Part shown: piece by piece, positions 17,577 to 26,535 of the stretch
Layout: each line of letters begins with the position of its first letter
Numbering within the stretch: the stretch's first letter is position 1
From: Anaerolineae bacterium
GTDB lineage: Bacteria; Chloroflexota; Anaerolineae; Aggregatilineales; Phototrophicaceae
NCBI GenBank assembly: GCA_022822545.1
Contig: JAJEBE010000057.1
Span: 157,671 to 221,670 of the forward strand
Reading direction: 5' to 3'
DNA: 64,000 nt
Made by a program: the position numbers and the translations under genes
Notes under the pieces: model-generated
Seen by the model: the letters and a program-made list of their open reading frames with translations, nothing else
What the model was told of the DNA's origin: nothing
The model's database searches: none

Positions 17577-17673
17577 TTGATCTGTGATACAGTGATCTAC
17601 TGATTGTATTGAAATCGGACCTTTTACAGGCTCGATACTGTTGCTGTAATTTACAGAAAACTGGAGGAGATCC

Positions 17674-18885
17674 GTGTATCAGTCGAATCAATCCGTCATG
17701 AAGAAGTTGTTATTCGTCATTCTACTGTTCGGGCTGCTCTTGCCGCTCGCCCCGACCCTCGCCCAAGAAGAGAAGCCGACGCTCGCCTTTCTGCGCTTTG
17801 GTCAGTCCCCTTCGTTTGCCTTAACCGATATGGCAGTGCTGGACATGCTTGAAGTCTATGGCTTCATCAACACGGAAGAGCGTGCGATGCTGGATGCCGG
17901 GAATGACCTGCAAGGCGAAAGCATCAACATCCTCTATCGCGATGCCGGCTTTGACTTCGCCACGGCAAATCTCATGGTGGAGGACGCGCTGGATGAAGGC
18001 GCCGATGTGCTACTCACTGTCTCGACCCAGGTAGGCATGATCGCTGCGGGCGCTATGAGCGACATGGAAGAACCGCCGGCGCTTATTTTCGCTATCGTGA
18101 CCGTCCCTTATGAAACAGGACTTGCAATGGCGCCCTGCATCAAGCCGCCTAATGTGACCGGCACTTTGATGGAAATCGACTACGAGGAATATTCCAGGCT
18201 GGCTTATTTGCAGGATCCCGATTTCCAGAGGGTCGGCGTCCTCGCAAATGCCGATGATCCGGCGACCCCCGGTTACATAAGTACTGTTCAGCAAGTCGGC
18301 GAACAATTAGGCTTCACTGTTGAAGTGGCTACGATTGTATCGGCGGCGGATTACGCCCTGGCAACCGAATCCTTGCTGGACAAAGATGTTGACGTGATTG
18401 TTTTGCCGCCCCGCACCGGTTCCTCAAGCGGCATCTCGTCGATCGTCGACGCGGCGATTGGAGTGCCGGTCTTTTCCCCGCTGGTATCCGATGTCATCCA
18501 CGGTGTGACAATTGCAGCCGGTTTTGAAGGCTGGTATCGAGAAGGGGTTCAAGCAGCCCGCATGGTGATCGCCTACCTAGATGGCAATCTTGATATTGCT
18601 GCCACTGGCATTGCCTCAACCCCAAGCTTTACCGTTGCCGTAAATCTGGATTCGGCCGAAGCGCAGGACGTTGTACTCACGGACGCATTGCTGGCAGAGG
18701 CGGATTACATCGTTGAGGGTGGAATGGGCGAAGGCGCAAGGCTCGAAATCCCGGGCGAAGTGACCTTGGCGGAGATGACGCTGGAAGAGCGCATGGCCGA
18801 AGACGCCGCGTTTTTGCAGAGCCTGCGCTGCAGCCCGGAAATGATCGCCGAACAGCAAGCCGCATTGGATGCCGCCGGCGAATAA
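17674..18885 (+). CDS. ABC transporter substrate-binding protein (PF04392-like), lone
   Basis: The 403-residue protein has a signal peptide (MKKLLFVILLFGLLLPL up to about TLAQ). Its two-lobed periplasmic-binding fold contains segments such as VGVLANADDPATPGY and VDVIVLPPRT, typical of the ABC substrate-binding family that often serves tryptophan or other aromatic amino acids. The listed start is GTG because GGAGGAG lies 6 bp upstream; ATG 17698 would give the minimal signal peptide. No permease or ATPase gene is adjacent, so partners must be elsewhere or it acts as a receptor. Confidence 0.75.
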   Translation: MYQSNQSVMKKLLFVILLFGLLLPLAPTLAQEEKPTLAFLRFGQSPSFALTDMAVLDMLEVYGFINTEERAMLDAGNDLQGESINILYRDAGFDFATANLMVEDALDEGADVLLTVSTQVGMIAAGAMSDMEEPPALIFAIVTVPYETGLAMAPCIKPPNVTGTLMEIDYEEYSRLAYLQDPDFQRVGVLANADDPATPGYISTVQQVGEQLGFTVEVATIVSAADYALATESLLDKDVDVIVLPPRTGSSSGISSIVDAAIGVPVFSPLVSDVIHGVTIAAGFEGWYREGVQAARMVIAYLDGNLDIAATGIASTPSFTVAVNLDSAEAQDVVLTDALLAEADYIVEGGMGEGARLEIPGEVTLAEMTLEERMAEDAAFLQSLRCSPEMIAEQQAALDAAGE

Positions 18886-18913
18886 CATTGGCAATCGCAA
18901 CATCGAAACGGCT

Positions 18914-18949
18914 AAGCGGGCGATCGCGCAGATTGCCCGCTTTTTGTTT
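18914..18949 (+). terminator. Intrinsic terminator after the binding-protein gene
   Basis: AAGCGGGC (18914-18921) pairs with GCCCGCTT (18935-18942) across a 13-nt loop, followed by TTTTTGTTT. It lies 28 bp after the stop codon. Confidence 0.8.
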
Positions 18950-19064
18950 AAGCTGGTTATGCGCGTGTTGCGGGCGGCAGGTGAGGCTTGAAGGAGGAGC
19001 GCGAAATTGCGAGAATAATCCCAGGAAATCGAAAATGGACGACTAAGGAGATGGATGATACAGC

Positions 19065-20090
19065 ATGAGCCTATACGATATTGCCAAGCAGTTGGTTGCG
19101 CCGGGCAAAGGCATTATGGCGGCGGACCGCCCTTCGCCGGCATTCAGGGAATTGCTTGCCGCGGAAGGCATTCCGGACGATGAGCACAGCTACCGCAATT
19201 GGTCGGAAATGCTCTTCACGACGCCGAATTTGAACGAGTGCGTCAGCGGCATCATCATGACTGATGAGCAGGTCCGCATGGCTGACAGCCGCGGCGAAGG
19301 GCTGCTGCCCCAAGTCATCGAGCGCGGCATGATCCCGGGCATATCACCGTTCAAGGGCATGGTGGTCCTGGCGGGCAGCGATGGCGAGACGGTCGGCAGC
19401 GGCTTGGATGGCTTGCGCGAGCGGCTGGCGGAGTATGCCGCTTTGGGCGTCGGTTTCAGCAAATGGCGCGCCGCCTTCCAAGTCGGGCCGGGAACGCCCA
19501 GCTATTACGCCATTGAAGCCAATGCTTACGTGATGGCGCAGGTGGCCGCGCTTTCGCAGGAAGCCGGCATTGTGCCCATCGTCGAGCCGGAAGTCATGCT
19601 ATGGGGCGATCACACGATTGAGCGCTGTTTCGATATCACTGAGTGGGTGCTGAGCCGTACTTTCGAAGCGCTCTATGTGCATCGCGTCGATCTGGAAGGA
19701 ACGTTGGTCAAAGCCAGCATGGTGCTATCGGGCAACGGATGCCCGCAGCAAGCTGACGTTGATACGGTCGCGGAACAGACGGTCAAGGTCTTCCGGCGGC
19801 AAATTCCCGCCGCCATTCCCGGGATCGTCTTTCTCTCCGGCGGGCAAAGCGACTATCATGCGACCGCTCATCTGAACGCGATGAACGCGAACTACGAAAT
19901 GCCCTGGAGGCTGAGCTTCTCCTATGCCCGCGCCCTGCAGCGCGAGCCGATGGCTATCTGGCGAAACCGGGCGGAGAATGCGCCGGCCGCGCAAGCCGCG
20001 CTTTATCACCGCGCCAAGATGAATGGGCTGGCGTCGATGGGGCTTTGGGCGGAGGAGTTGGAGGCGGAAGCGGTCTTCTCATCCGCTTAG
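19065..20090 (+). CDS. Class I fructose-bisphosphate aldolase
   Basis: The 341-residue protein begins with APGKGIMAADRP, the substrate-binding segment of eukaryote-type class I aldolases. It carries the Schiff-base lysine in LEGTLVKASMVLSG (Lys216 or so), preceded by PIVEPEVM. It cleaves fructose-1,6-bisphosphate to triose phosphates in glycolysis and gluconeogenesis without a metal. Length is typical. AAGGAGATGG lies upstream of the ATG. It stands alone, with the upstream gene closed by a terminator. Confidence 0.93.
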   Translation: MSLYDIAKQLVAPGKGIMAADRPSPAFRELLAAEGIPDDEHSYRNWSEMLFTTPNLNECVSGIIMTDEQVRMADSRGEGLLPQVIERGMIPGISPFKGMVVLAGSDGETVGSGLDGLRERLAEYAALGVGFSKWRAAFQVGPGTPSYYAIEANAYVMAQVAALSQEAGIVPIVEPEVMLWGDHTIERCFDITEWVLSRTFEALYVHRVDLEGTLVKASMVLSGNGCPQQADVDTVAEQTVKVFRRQIPAAIPGIVFLSGGQSDYHATAHLNAMNANYEMPWRLSFSYARALQREPMAIWRNRAENAPAAQAALYHRAKMNGLASMGLWAEELEAEAVFSSA

Positions 20091-20352
20091 GCGGCGTACA
20101 AACTTCGCCGAATTGTTTATTCGCCTGTAGTCATTTCCGAATATTCGCGCGGCGCGGTCGGCGCAGCGAGATCACCTTTGCTGGCGCGTACGTCGGGAGC
20201 TTGAATGGTATGCTGCCATTGGCCAGCCCCGGCGCCAGGCGGACTGCCGATAAGGCGTATATCTCGCGCCTAAGGCAGAGTTTTGTCGGCTCATGAAATC
20301 GACCGCCTTGTAGACGGCCTCGCAGTGCTGCCGATGATAAAATGATGACTGT

Positions 20353-22032
20353 TTGGCGGTGGAAGCAATCGAAAGCCGAGAAATCTTGATCTCTGCCGAA
20401 GTACTTATCCGCGCCATTGTCTTGCTTCTTTATGTCCCCGTTGGGCTGTTTACAGTCCGCTATGTCTTGCAGCATTTGACAACGACAACTCGGCGTCTGG
20501 CCTATCTCATGCTGGCGGCTCAGGTGCTGATAATCGCTATATCGCTGCAAATGCAGCCGTCGTCCAGCGTGGAAGCGTGGCTGTGGGATATTCAATGGAA
20601 ATACAATATTCCCGGTACATTTTCCTCGATGCAGCTTGCCTTGGTTGGCGGTGTTGCGCTGGCGACCGCTTGGCAGGCCCGGGGCTGCCCGTTGACATAC
20701 CGCTTATATCATTTTGGGATCTGCGCGTTTTTCCTAATACTCGCGCGTGATGAATACTTCGATCTGCACGAAAACAACCCGATTTACGACAAGATCTATG
20801 TTGCCGTCGGCGCGGCGTACACTGTGGCGACTGTCATTCTGGCCATACGTTCGCCTCGTCGCGCATGGAAATGGCAAGCCTGCCTGCTGACCGGTATGGC
20901 CATTTTCGTTGTTGGGGCCGAGGTGGTGGATAGGTATCTCGAGGTCTGTGATCGCTTGGCTTTTGTTCAATTCGATGGCTGCCTGAACCTGCCCATACTA
21001 GAGGAATCCATGGAATTCTTGGGCGTGTGGCTCGTATTGCTTGCCATGCTTGGTCATTTCACTCTTGTTACGGCTACTAAAGCGACGCGTTTCGGGCGCG
21101 CTTTCTTTGCCATGCCCGCTATTTGGCTTGTTGTTCTTATCTTGTTGAATGGCATTCCCTCCGTTGCTCAGCAACTGGCGATTCAGCCAGCGGACATAGA
21201 ATTCGACTCAGGCGACTACCTGCACGCCCACCGCATCGAAAAAGCGGGGACTACCCTCCATGTTCATTTGTATTTGACACCCAGGTCCTGGGCTTACGAC
21301 GGGCCGGGTTATTCCATACACTTGGTGGACCAGGCCAGTGGCAAGTCAGTCGCGAGCCGCGAAACGTATGCGAATCGTCGACACGATTTTTTGCTTGGCC
21401 CCGGCTACAGTCCCGTATTCCGGGAGTGGACGTCGATTGAAATTTCGTCCCAGGTCCCGCGAAACAGGGCGCTCTGGATTGTGTTGACGCTCTGGCGCGA
21501 ACGTGATGGAGAGTATGTGCGCCACAAGATTGAGGATGGCGGGCGCAAGCTTCTAGGCGACACTCAAGTTGTGCTGGAAGAGCTTGTTCTGCGGGCCGCT
21601 CCGGATTCTCGCGCGCCCTCGTCTTATGCGCAGTTTGAGCATGGATTCGCGCTGGCCGCGTTCGATATGCCAGAACGAGTTCAGCCCGGAGGCACTCTCG
21701 ATATTACGTTTACCTGGCGTAGCGCGAGTAATGGAATCGAGGACTTTGTGCAGTTCCTGCACCTAAGTCATCTGGAGAGTGGTTATTGGTGGGGATATGA
21801 CCAGTTGCCGCTTGGAGCGCGATTGCCCACTCGATTGTGGTACAGAGGCTTGTCAGATAGTGAGACGTGGAGGGTCCCGCTGCCGGCTGATTTGGCCGCC
21901 GGAAGATACACAGTTGTCACCGGACTTTATCGATTATCCAGTCTAGCGCGTTTACAGGCAAGCGACGCCGATGGTTCGCGCTTGCCGGATAATCAAGTTA
22001 GTCTTGGCATATTGACTGTTGAGGGCAACTAA
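20353..22032 (+). CDS. Polytopic membrane protein with large extracytoplasmic C-terminal domain, function unknown
   Basis: The 559-residue protein has about eight predicted membrane helices in residues 15-270 (for example VLIRAIVLLLYVPVGLF and FLGVWLVLLAMLGHFTLV). A hydrophilic, probably extracytoplasmic beta-rich domain of about 290 residues follows. That domain includes wording such as DITFTWRS and GRYTVVTGLYRL, reminiscent of beta-sandwich domains attached to bacterial glycosyltransferase-like membrane proteins, but no catalytic motif is visible in the helices. The start is uncertain (TTG 20353 or GTG 20359). I do not recognise the family. Confidence 0.65.
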   Translation: MAVEAIESREILISAEVLIRAIVLLLYVPVGLFTVRYVLQHLTTTTRRLAYLMLAAQVLIIAISLQMQPSSSVEAWLWDIQWKYNIPGTFSSMQLALVGGVALATAWQARGCPLTYRLYHFGICAFFLILARDEYFDLHENNPIYDKIYVAVGAAYTVATVILAIRSPRRAWKWQACLLTGMAIFVVGAEVVDRYLEVCDRLAFVQFDGCLNLPILEESMEFLGVWLVLLAMLGHFTLVTATKATRFGRAFFAMPAIWLVVLILLNGIPSVAQQLAIQPADIEFDSGDYLHAHRIEKAGTTLHVHLYLTPRSWAYDGPGYSIHLVDQASGKSVASRETYANRRHDFLLGPGYSPVFREWTSIEISSQVPRNRALWIVLTLWRERDGEYVRHKIEDGGRKLLGDTQVVLEELVLRAAPDSRAPSSYAQFEHGFALAAFDMPERVQPGGTLDITFTWRSASNGIEDFVQFLHLSHLESGYWWGYDQLPLGARLPTRLWYRGLSDSETWRVPLPADLAAGRYTVVTGLYRLSSLARLQASDADGSRLPDNQVSLGILTVEGN

Positions 22033-22173
22033 GTCGAGCAGAATCTCGGCGGAAGAAACTGGCCATTTGCGGTCTTTGCGGGCTGGGCGCCAGAGAAAGG
22101 CCGCAGACAGAGCGCGGTTCCGGTCGCTCGCGCGCCAAGCTGAACGGGCTGGCGTCATTGGGCTTATTGAAGG

Positions 22174-22830
22174 CTATATCTCGTCTTGTGAGAGGCGCGC
22201 CAACAAGTCGGCAAATAAGCGCCGCCATTCCGGCGAAAGCGCCTCCACTCGCAGAGCGCGTTCCGCTATTGATCGCTCGAATTTGCCCAGGTAGAGCGCC
22301 GCGTTGACCTCCGCCACCGTCAAACCAACTGCGTCCTTTTCCAGTTGCGCTATCGGGTCGCCCGCTTCGACTATGCCTTCTTCAAGCACGCGCGCGTAGA
22401 AGCCGGGACGGTTCGCCCGCAAGAAGGTCTTCTCAAAGCCGGGGACGCCCAGCTTGTCCGCCAGCTTGTAACAGGGGACGCGGGGCTGCGAAACTTGGAT
22501 GACGGCGCCGCCGATACGAAATACATCGCCGATGCAGACGACCGACTCCAATAAGTCCAGCAGCGTCAGGTTCTCGCCAAATGCGCCGTAATGAAAATCG
22601 GCCCGTTCCAATTGAGATGCCCAGTATCCGTAGTGCTCGTGCGGATAGCAGTAGACTGCGCGGTTCGGGCCGCCATGCGCCTTCAAGTCGGCTTGTCCAT
22701 CGCCGTCCAGGCCAAGGCGGCTCAGCATGACGCGGCCCATGCGATGGGTTTTGTAGATACCCGTTCGGTAGCTCCTGCCGTCGATGTTTACCAATTTTGG
22801 CTGCGCTACGTTGATCGACAGCAACCTCAC
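22174..22830 (-). CDS. MOSC domain protein (YiiM-like)
   Basis: The 218-residue protein has GGPNRAVYCYPHEHYGYW, FGENLTL and the conserved-cysteine segment RVPCYKLADKLG of the MOSC (molybdenum cofactor sulfurase C-terminal) family, then a YiiM-type C-terminal extension. MOSC proteins bind the molybdenum cofactor or carry sulfur; YiiM-like members act in detoxifying N-hydroxylated bases. The start GTG overlaps the stop of the upstream gene by 4 bp (GTGA), suggesting translational coupling. Confidence 0.88.
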   Translation of the reverse strand: MRLLSINVAQPKLVNIDGRSYRTGIYKTHRMGRVMLSRLGLDGDGQADLKAHGGPNRAVYCYPHEHYGYWASQLERADFHYGAFGENLTLLDLLESVVCIGDVFRIGGAVIQVSQPRVPCYKLADKLGVPGFEKTFLRANRPGFYARVLEEGIVEAGDPIAQLEKDAVGLTVAEVNAALYLGKFERSIAERALRVEALSPEWRRLFADLLARLSQDEI

Positions 22831-23243
22831 GTCTCGTCATCTCCCTGCAGGCGTCGCTGACGGGATTTCAATTGATCGAGGATTTCTTCCGCCGGCGTGG
22901 CGCTCTCCAGGAACTCGCTGCGCGCTCGCTCGACCACGCTGAGGCGCTGCTGCGCTTCCGCCTCGTCTGCGTCCATATCGGCGCTCGCGTCCCGGTAGGC
23001 GCCGTCGCGGAGGGTTGCGTCAGCCGAGGCGCTTTCGGCGATTTCGTCTTCCATCGCTTCCGACTCGTTCCGCCCTTCAAGCACGATCTTGTAAAAGGCG
23101 AAGGCGCCGCCGATGACGATGGCGAGCGGCACAATCATCTGAAACACCGTGGAAACCAGACTCAGCAAACCCAGCGCCAGGATGACCAGCAAAACCGCGA
23201 TTGCCAATTGCCGAATGCGTTTGTCGTTTAGCATCTCTCCCAT
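22827..23243 (-). CDS. Small membrane-anchored protein with acidic coiled tail, unknown
   Basis: The 138-residue protein has two adjacent hydrophobic segments (LAIAVLLVILALGLLSLV and IVPLAIVIGGAFAFYKIVL) and a strongly acidic, alpha-helical C-terminus ending QLKSRQRRLQGDDET. I place the start at ATG 23243; the frame continues to 23360 without a ribosome-binding site. It overlaps the MOSC gene, so they form an operon. I do not recognise the family. Confidence 0.65.
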   Translation of the reverse strand: MGEMLNDKRIRQLAIAVLLVILALGLLSLVSTVFQMIVPLAIVIGGAFAFYKIVLEGRNESEAMEDEIAESASADATLRDGAYRDASADMDADEAEAQQRLSVVERARSEFLESATPAEEILDQLKSRQRRLQGDDET

Positions 23244-23433
23244 GAACCAATTATAGCAGACAGGCGCGCATCCTGAATGGTTGCCCAAGGAGGCAGGCCA
23301 CATTATTCCAATCTCCTGAGCACTTTGTTTCTGCGTTGTCCTGGAATGCTTGCCAAGCATACTGCGAATGAGGATAATCTAACCCGCTGCGACAAAAAGA
23401 CCGCCCTCATTCGGGGGCAGGAGGCACAACGAT

Positions 23434-25869
23434 ATGGAGTTTCATCCGGAGATTCGCGACTTCGACGCCACGGCGACCGCCCTGGCCTTTCCCCTCGGCG
23501 GCATCGGCACTGGCAATGTATCGCTGGGCGCGCGCGGCGAATTGCGCGATTGGGAGATCTTCAACCTCCCGGCCAAAGGCCCGCCCCTGCCTCTGACCTT
23601 CTTCGCCATCCGCTGCCGACAAGCTGGGGGCGAAGCGGTGGCGCGGGTGATTGAAGGCCCCATGCAGCCGCCGCACACGCTCTCGCACGGCTACCACCCG
23701 CTGATGAACGTAGCGGGCTTGCCGCGCTTCAAAGGCGCTACTTTCCGCGGCCAGTATCCCTTCGCCGCCATCGATTTTGAAGACGACAGCTTGCCGGTCG
23801 CCGTGCAGCTTGAAGCTTATACGCCGCTGCTGCCGCTGAATCCGGAAGACTCCGGCATTCCCTGCGCTATCCTGACTTACACCGTCGCCAATCGCACAAA
23901 CGCCGCCGTCGATCTGACCCTGCTCGGCTCGCTGACCAACCCGGTCGGCAATTTGCAGCGCGACAAATTCGGCAACCGCTCCTGGGTCGAGTTCGGGACT
24001 CAGGTCAACTCCTTCCGCGACGGCGATGATCTGCGCGGGCTGCTGTTGACCAATGACGGGCTCGAAAGCGACAGCACCCATTTTGGCAGCCTCAGCCTGG
24101 TCACCGATCACGACAATGTCACTTACAAACGCAGTTGGCTGCTCGGTCAATGGTGGGATTACCTGCACGATTTCTGGGATGATCTTATTGATGACGGGCT
24201 GCTGAACGACCCCGCCGATGATGCGCCCGGCGACCGCATGGCGACCGGAACGCTGGGCTTGGTGGATCGGCTGGCGCCGGGTGAAAGCAAGTCCTTCCGT
24301 TTCATCCTGAGCTGGCATTTCCCCAACCGGCCGGCGACCTGGGACCTGCGCCAGGTGCACATGCTCGGCGTCGCTGAGGAATCTGTCGGCATCATTCGCA
24401 ATCAATATGCCACGCGCTTCGGAGACGCCTGGGATGTCGCCGCTTATATCAAGCGTAATCTGGAGCGGCTGGAGGGCGAAACCCGCCGCTTCCACGACGC
24501 TTTTTTCAGCAGCAGCTTGCCCGGCGTGGTCCTCGACGCCGTCTCGGCCAATATCGTGCCCCTGCGCAGCACGACTTGCTTCTGGCTGGAAGACGGACGC
24601 TTCTATGGCTGGGAGGGCTGCTTTGACGATGTCGGCTGCTGCCCCGGCAGTTGCACTCATGTCTGGAGCTACGCCTATACCCTCGCTTGCCTCTTCCCAT
24701 CGCTCGAGCGCGAGATGCGGCGTATCGAATTCAACGTGGAGACGGACGACGACGGCTTCATGAAGTTTCGCACTTTCGGCACCTTCCACGACGACTTCGT
24801 CTGGGGCGGCCGGGTGGACGCGGCGGTCGATGGGCAGATGGGCTCGATCCTGCGCGCCTACCGCGAATGGCAACTCAGCGGCGATGATGACTTCCTGGCC
24901 GAGATCTGGGCGGGCATCAAGCGGGCCATCGGTTTCGCCAGCGCCTACTGGGATAGCGACAAGGACCAGATCCTGGACGGCGTACAGCACAACACCTATG
25001 ACATCGAGTTTCACGGGCCGAATCCGCTCTGCGGCATCTATTATCTGGCGGCTTTGCGCGCGACCGAAGAGATGGCGCTGATCATGGGCGAGCCGGAGCT
25101 CAGCGGGCGCTGCCGCCAGGCCTTCGAGATCGGCAGCGCCAATCTGGACGCCATGCTCTGGAATGGCGAATACTACATCCAAAAGCTTGAAGAGTTGAAC
25201 GCCCACAAATATCAGCACGGCATCGGCTGCCTTTCCGACCAATTGTTGGGCGAATTGCACGCGCGGATTCTGGGCTTGGGCAACCTGCTGCCGGAAGACC
25301 ATGTGCGAAAAGCGCTGAAAGCCATTTACGACCACAACTTCCGCGCTGACCTCAGCGAACACGTGAATTGCCAGCGAGTATACGCGCTGAACGACGAAGC
25401 CGGTCTGCTGCTCTGCACCTGGCCCCGGGGCGGCCGGCCCGATCTGCCTTTTCCCTATGCCGACGAGGTCTGGACCGGCATCGAATATCAGGTCGCGGCC
25501 CACCTCATCTACGAGGGCTGGCTGGATGAAGGCTTAAAAATCGTGGAAGCGGTGCGGGCGCGGCATGATGGCCTGCGGCGCAATCCCTGGAACGAGGTCG
25601 AATGCGGCAGTCATTACGCCCGCAGCATGTCAAGCTGGGCGCTCCTGCTCGCGCTCAGCGACGCGCAAGTCGACCCGGCGAACGGGAACATCGCCTTTTC
25701 GCCCGTCCCCGCCCTCGGCTCGAAAGACAAACCCTTCCGCGCCTTCTGGTCCAACGGGCGCGCCTGGGGCGTTTACCGCCGGGTTTGGGATACGGCGACG
25801 GAAACCTGGCAGGAGGAGATCGAAGCGCTCGGCGGCGAGACCAGCCAGGCGCTCGGCCTAAGAGAATAG
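23434..25869 (+). CDS. GH116-family glucosidase (GBA2-like, non-lysosomal glucosylceramidase fold)
   Basis: The 811-residue protein has the N-terminal GH116 beta-sandwich start FPLGGIGTGNVSLGARGELRDWEIFN. The (alpha/alpha)6 catalytic domain contains CCPGSCTHVW, the DIEFHGPNP segment (Glu near 525) and ADEVWTGIEYQVAAHLI (Asp near 676). I propose these two as nucleophile and acid/base from the family pattern, without an alignment. Bacterial members are beta-glucosidases or beta-xylosidases. No signal peptide is seen, so it is probably cytoplasmic. AGGAGG lies 8 bp before the ATG. The deacetylase gene follows after 9 bp. Confidence 0.9.
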   Translation: MEFHPEIRDFDATATALAFPLGGIGTGNVSLGARGELRDWEIFNLPAKGPPLPLTFFAIRCRQAGGEAVARVIEGPMQPPHTLSHGYHPLMNVAGLPRFKGATFRGQYPFAAIDFEDDSLPVAVQLEAYTPLLPLNPEDSGIPCAILTYTVANRTNAAVDLTLLGSLTNPVGNLQRDKFGNRSWVEFGTQVNSFRDGDDLRGLLLTNDGLESDSTHFGSLSLVTDHDNVTYKRSWLLGQWWDYLHDFWDDLIDDGLLNDPADDAPGDRMATGTLGLVDRLAPGESKSFRFILSWHFPNRPATWDLRQVHMLGVAEESVGIIRNQYATRFGDAWDVAAYIKRNLERLEGETRRFHDAFFSSSLPGVVLDAVSANIVPLRSTTCFWLEDGRFYGWEGCFDDVGCCPGSCTHVWSYAYTLACLFPSLEREMRRIEFNVETDDDGFMKFRTFGTFHDDFVWGGRVDAAVDGQMGSILRAYREWQLSGDDDFLAEIWAGIKRAIGFASAYWDSDKDQILDGVQHNTYDIEFHGPNPLCGIYYLAALRATEEMALIMGEPELSGRCRQAFEIGSANLDAMLWNGEYYIQKLEELNAHKYQHGIGCLSDQLLGELHARILGLGNLLPEDHVRKALKAIYDHNFRADLSEHVNCQRVYALNDEAGLLLCTWPRGGRPDLPFPYADEVWTGIEYQVAAHLIYEGWLDEGLKIVEAVRARHDGLRRNPWNEVECGSHYARSMSSWALLLALSDAQVDPANGNIAFSPVPALGSKDKPFRAFWSNGRAWGVYRRVWDTATETWQEEIEALGGETSQALGLRE

Positions 25870-25878
25870 GTAATAGAG

Positions 25879-26535
25879 ATGGCGCTAAAGATTTACAAGC
25901 ACGGACGGCGCGATCAGATGAAAGTGGCGCTGACATTCGATGACGGACCCAATCCGCCGCGTACAGACCAGATCATGGAGGTCCTGGAAAGCCGCGCGGC
26001 GCGCGGGACCTTCTTCGTCATAGGCAAGTGGGTGGAGCGCTTTCCGCAAGCCTTCAAGCGGATCCCTGATCGCTGGCATTTGGCGGGCAATCACAGCTAC
26101 TCGCATCAAGCGCATATCGGCGATTATGACCGCGCGGAAGCGGTCATCACAAATCTCACCGGGCGCCCCAGCGAATATCTGCGCGCGCCCTACGGCAACT
26201 TGTTCACTTGCTTGTATTCGCCGTTGGCGCTATCGCCGGAGATCAAGATCGTCTCTGCCGATGTCAATCCCTCCGATTTCGACAAGACGGATCCACGCGA
26301 GATTGTCGAAGCGACGCTGAATCACCCAGCGCTGGCGGCTGGCTCGATCATCAATCTGCATGATGGCAGCGAGACCGATGACGACGGCTTGCGCCTCTCG
26401 CGCGCCCGCCCGACGCTGGAAGCGCTGCCGTTGATCATTGATGGCTTGAAAGCGCGCGGCTTTGAACTCGTTCGCCTGGACGAGATGGAGTTGGTGGAGC
26501 CGGTCGAATGGGAGCCCGAAGGCGATGACAGCTAG
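25879..26535 (+). CDS. Polysaccharide deacetylase (NodB/CE4 family)
   Basis: The 218-residue protein shows the CE4 motifs in order: LTFDDGPN (Asp21-Asp22), NHSYSHQAH (metal His72 and His76), LRAPYGN (the RxPY loop) and INLHDG (final His). These support a metal-dependent N- or O-deacetylase of a glycan or peptidoglycan. No signal peptide is apparent, which is unusual for wall-acting members and may mean a cytoplasmic small-molecule substrate. An ATG at 25918 is an alternative start. Its stop overlaps that of the convergent glycosyltransferase (CTAG). Confidence 0.9.
   Translation: MALKIYKHGRRDQMKVALTFDDGPNPPRTDQIMEVLESRAARGTFFVIGKWVERFPQAFKRIPDRWHLAGNHSYSHQAHIGDYDRAEAVITNLTGRPSEYLRAPYGNLFTCLYSPLALSPEIKIVSADVNPSDFDKTDPREIVEATLNHPALAAGSIINLHDGSETDDDGLRLSRARPTLEALPLIIDGLKARGFELVRLDEMELVEPVEWEPEGDDS

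Noticed and set aside
23407..25503. Open frame of about 700 codons antisense to the GH116 gene
   Set aside because: Shadow of the GH116 codon pattern; no recognisable motif.
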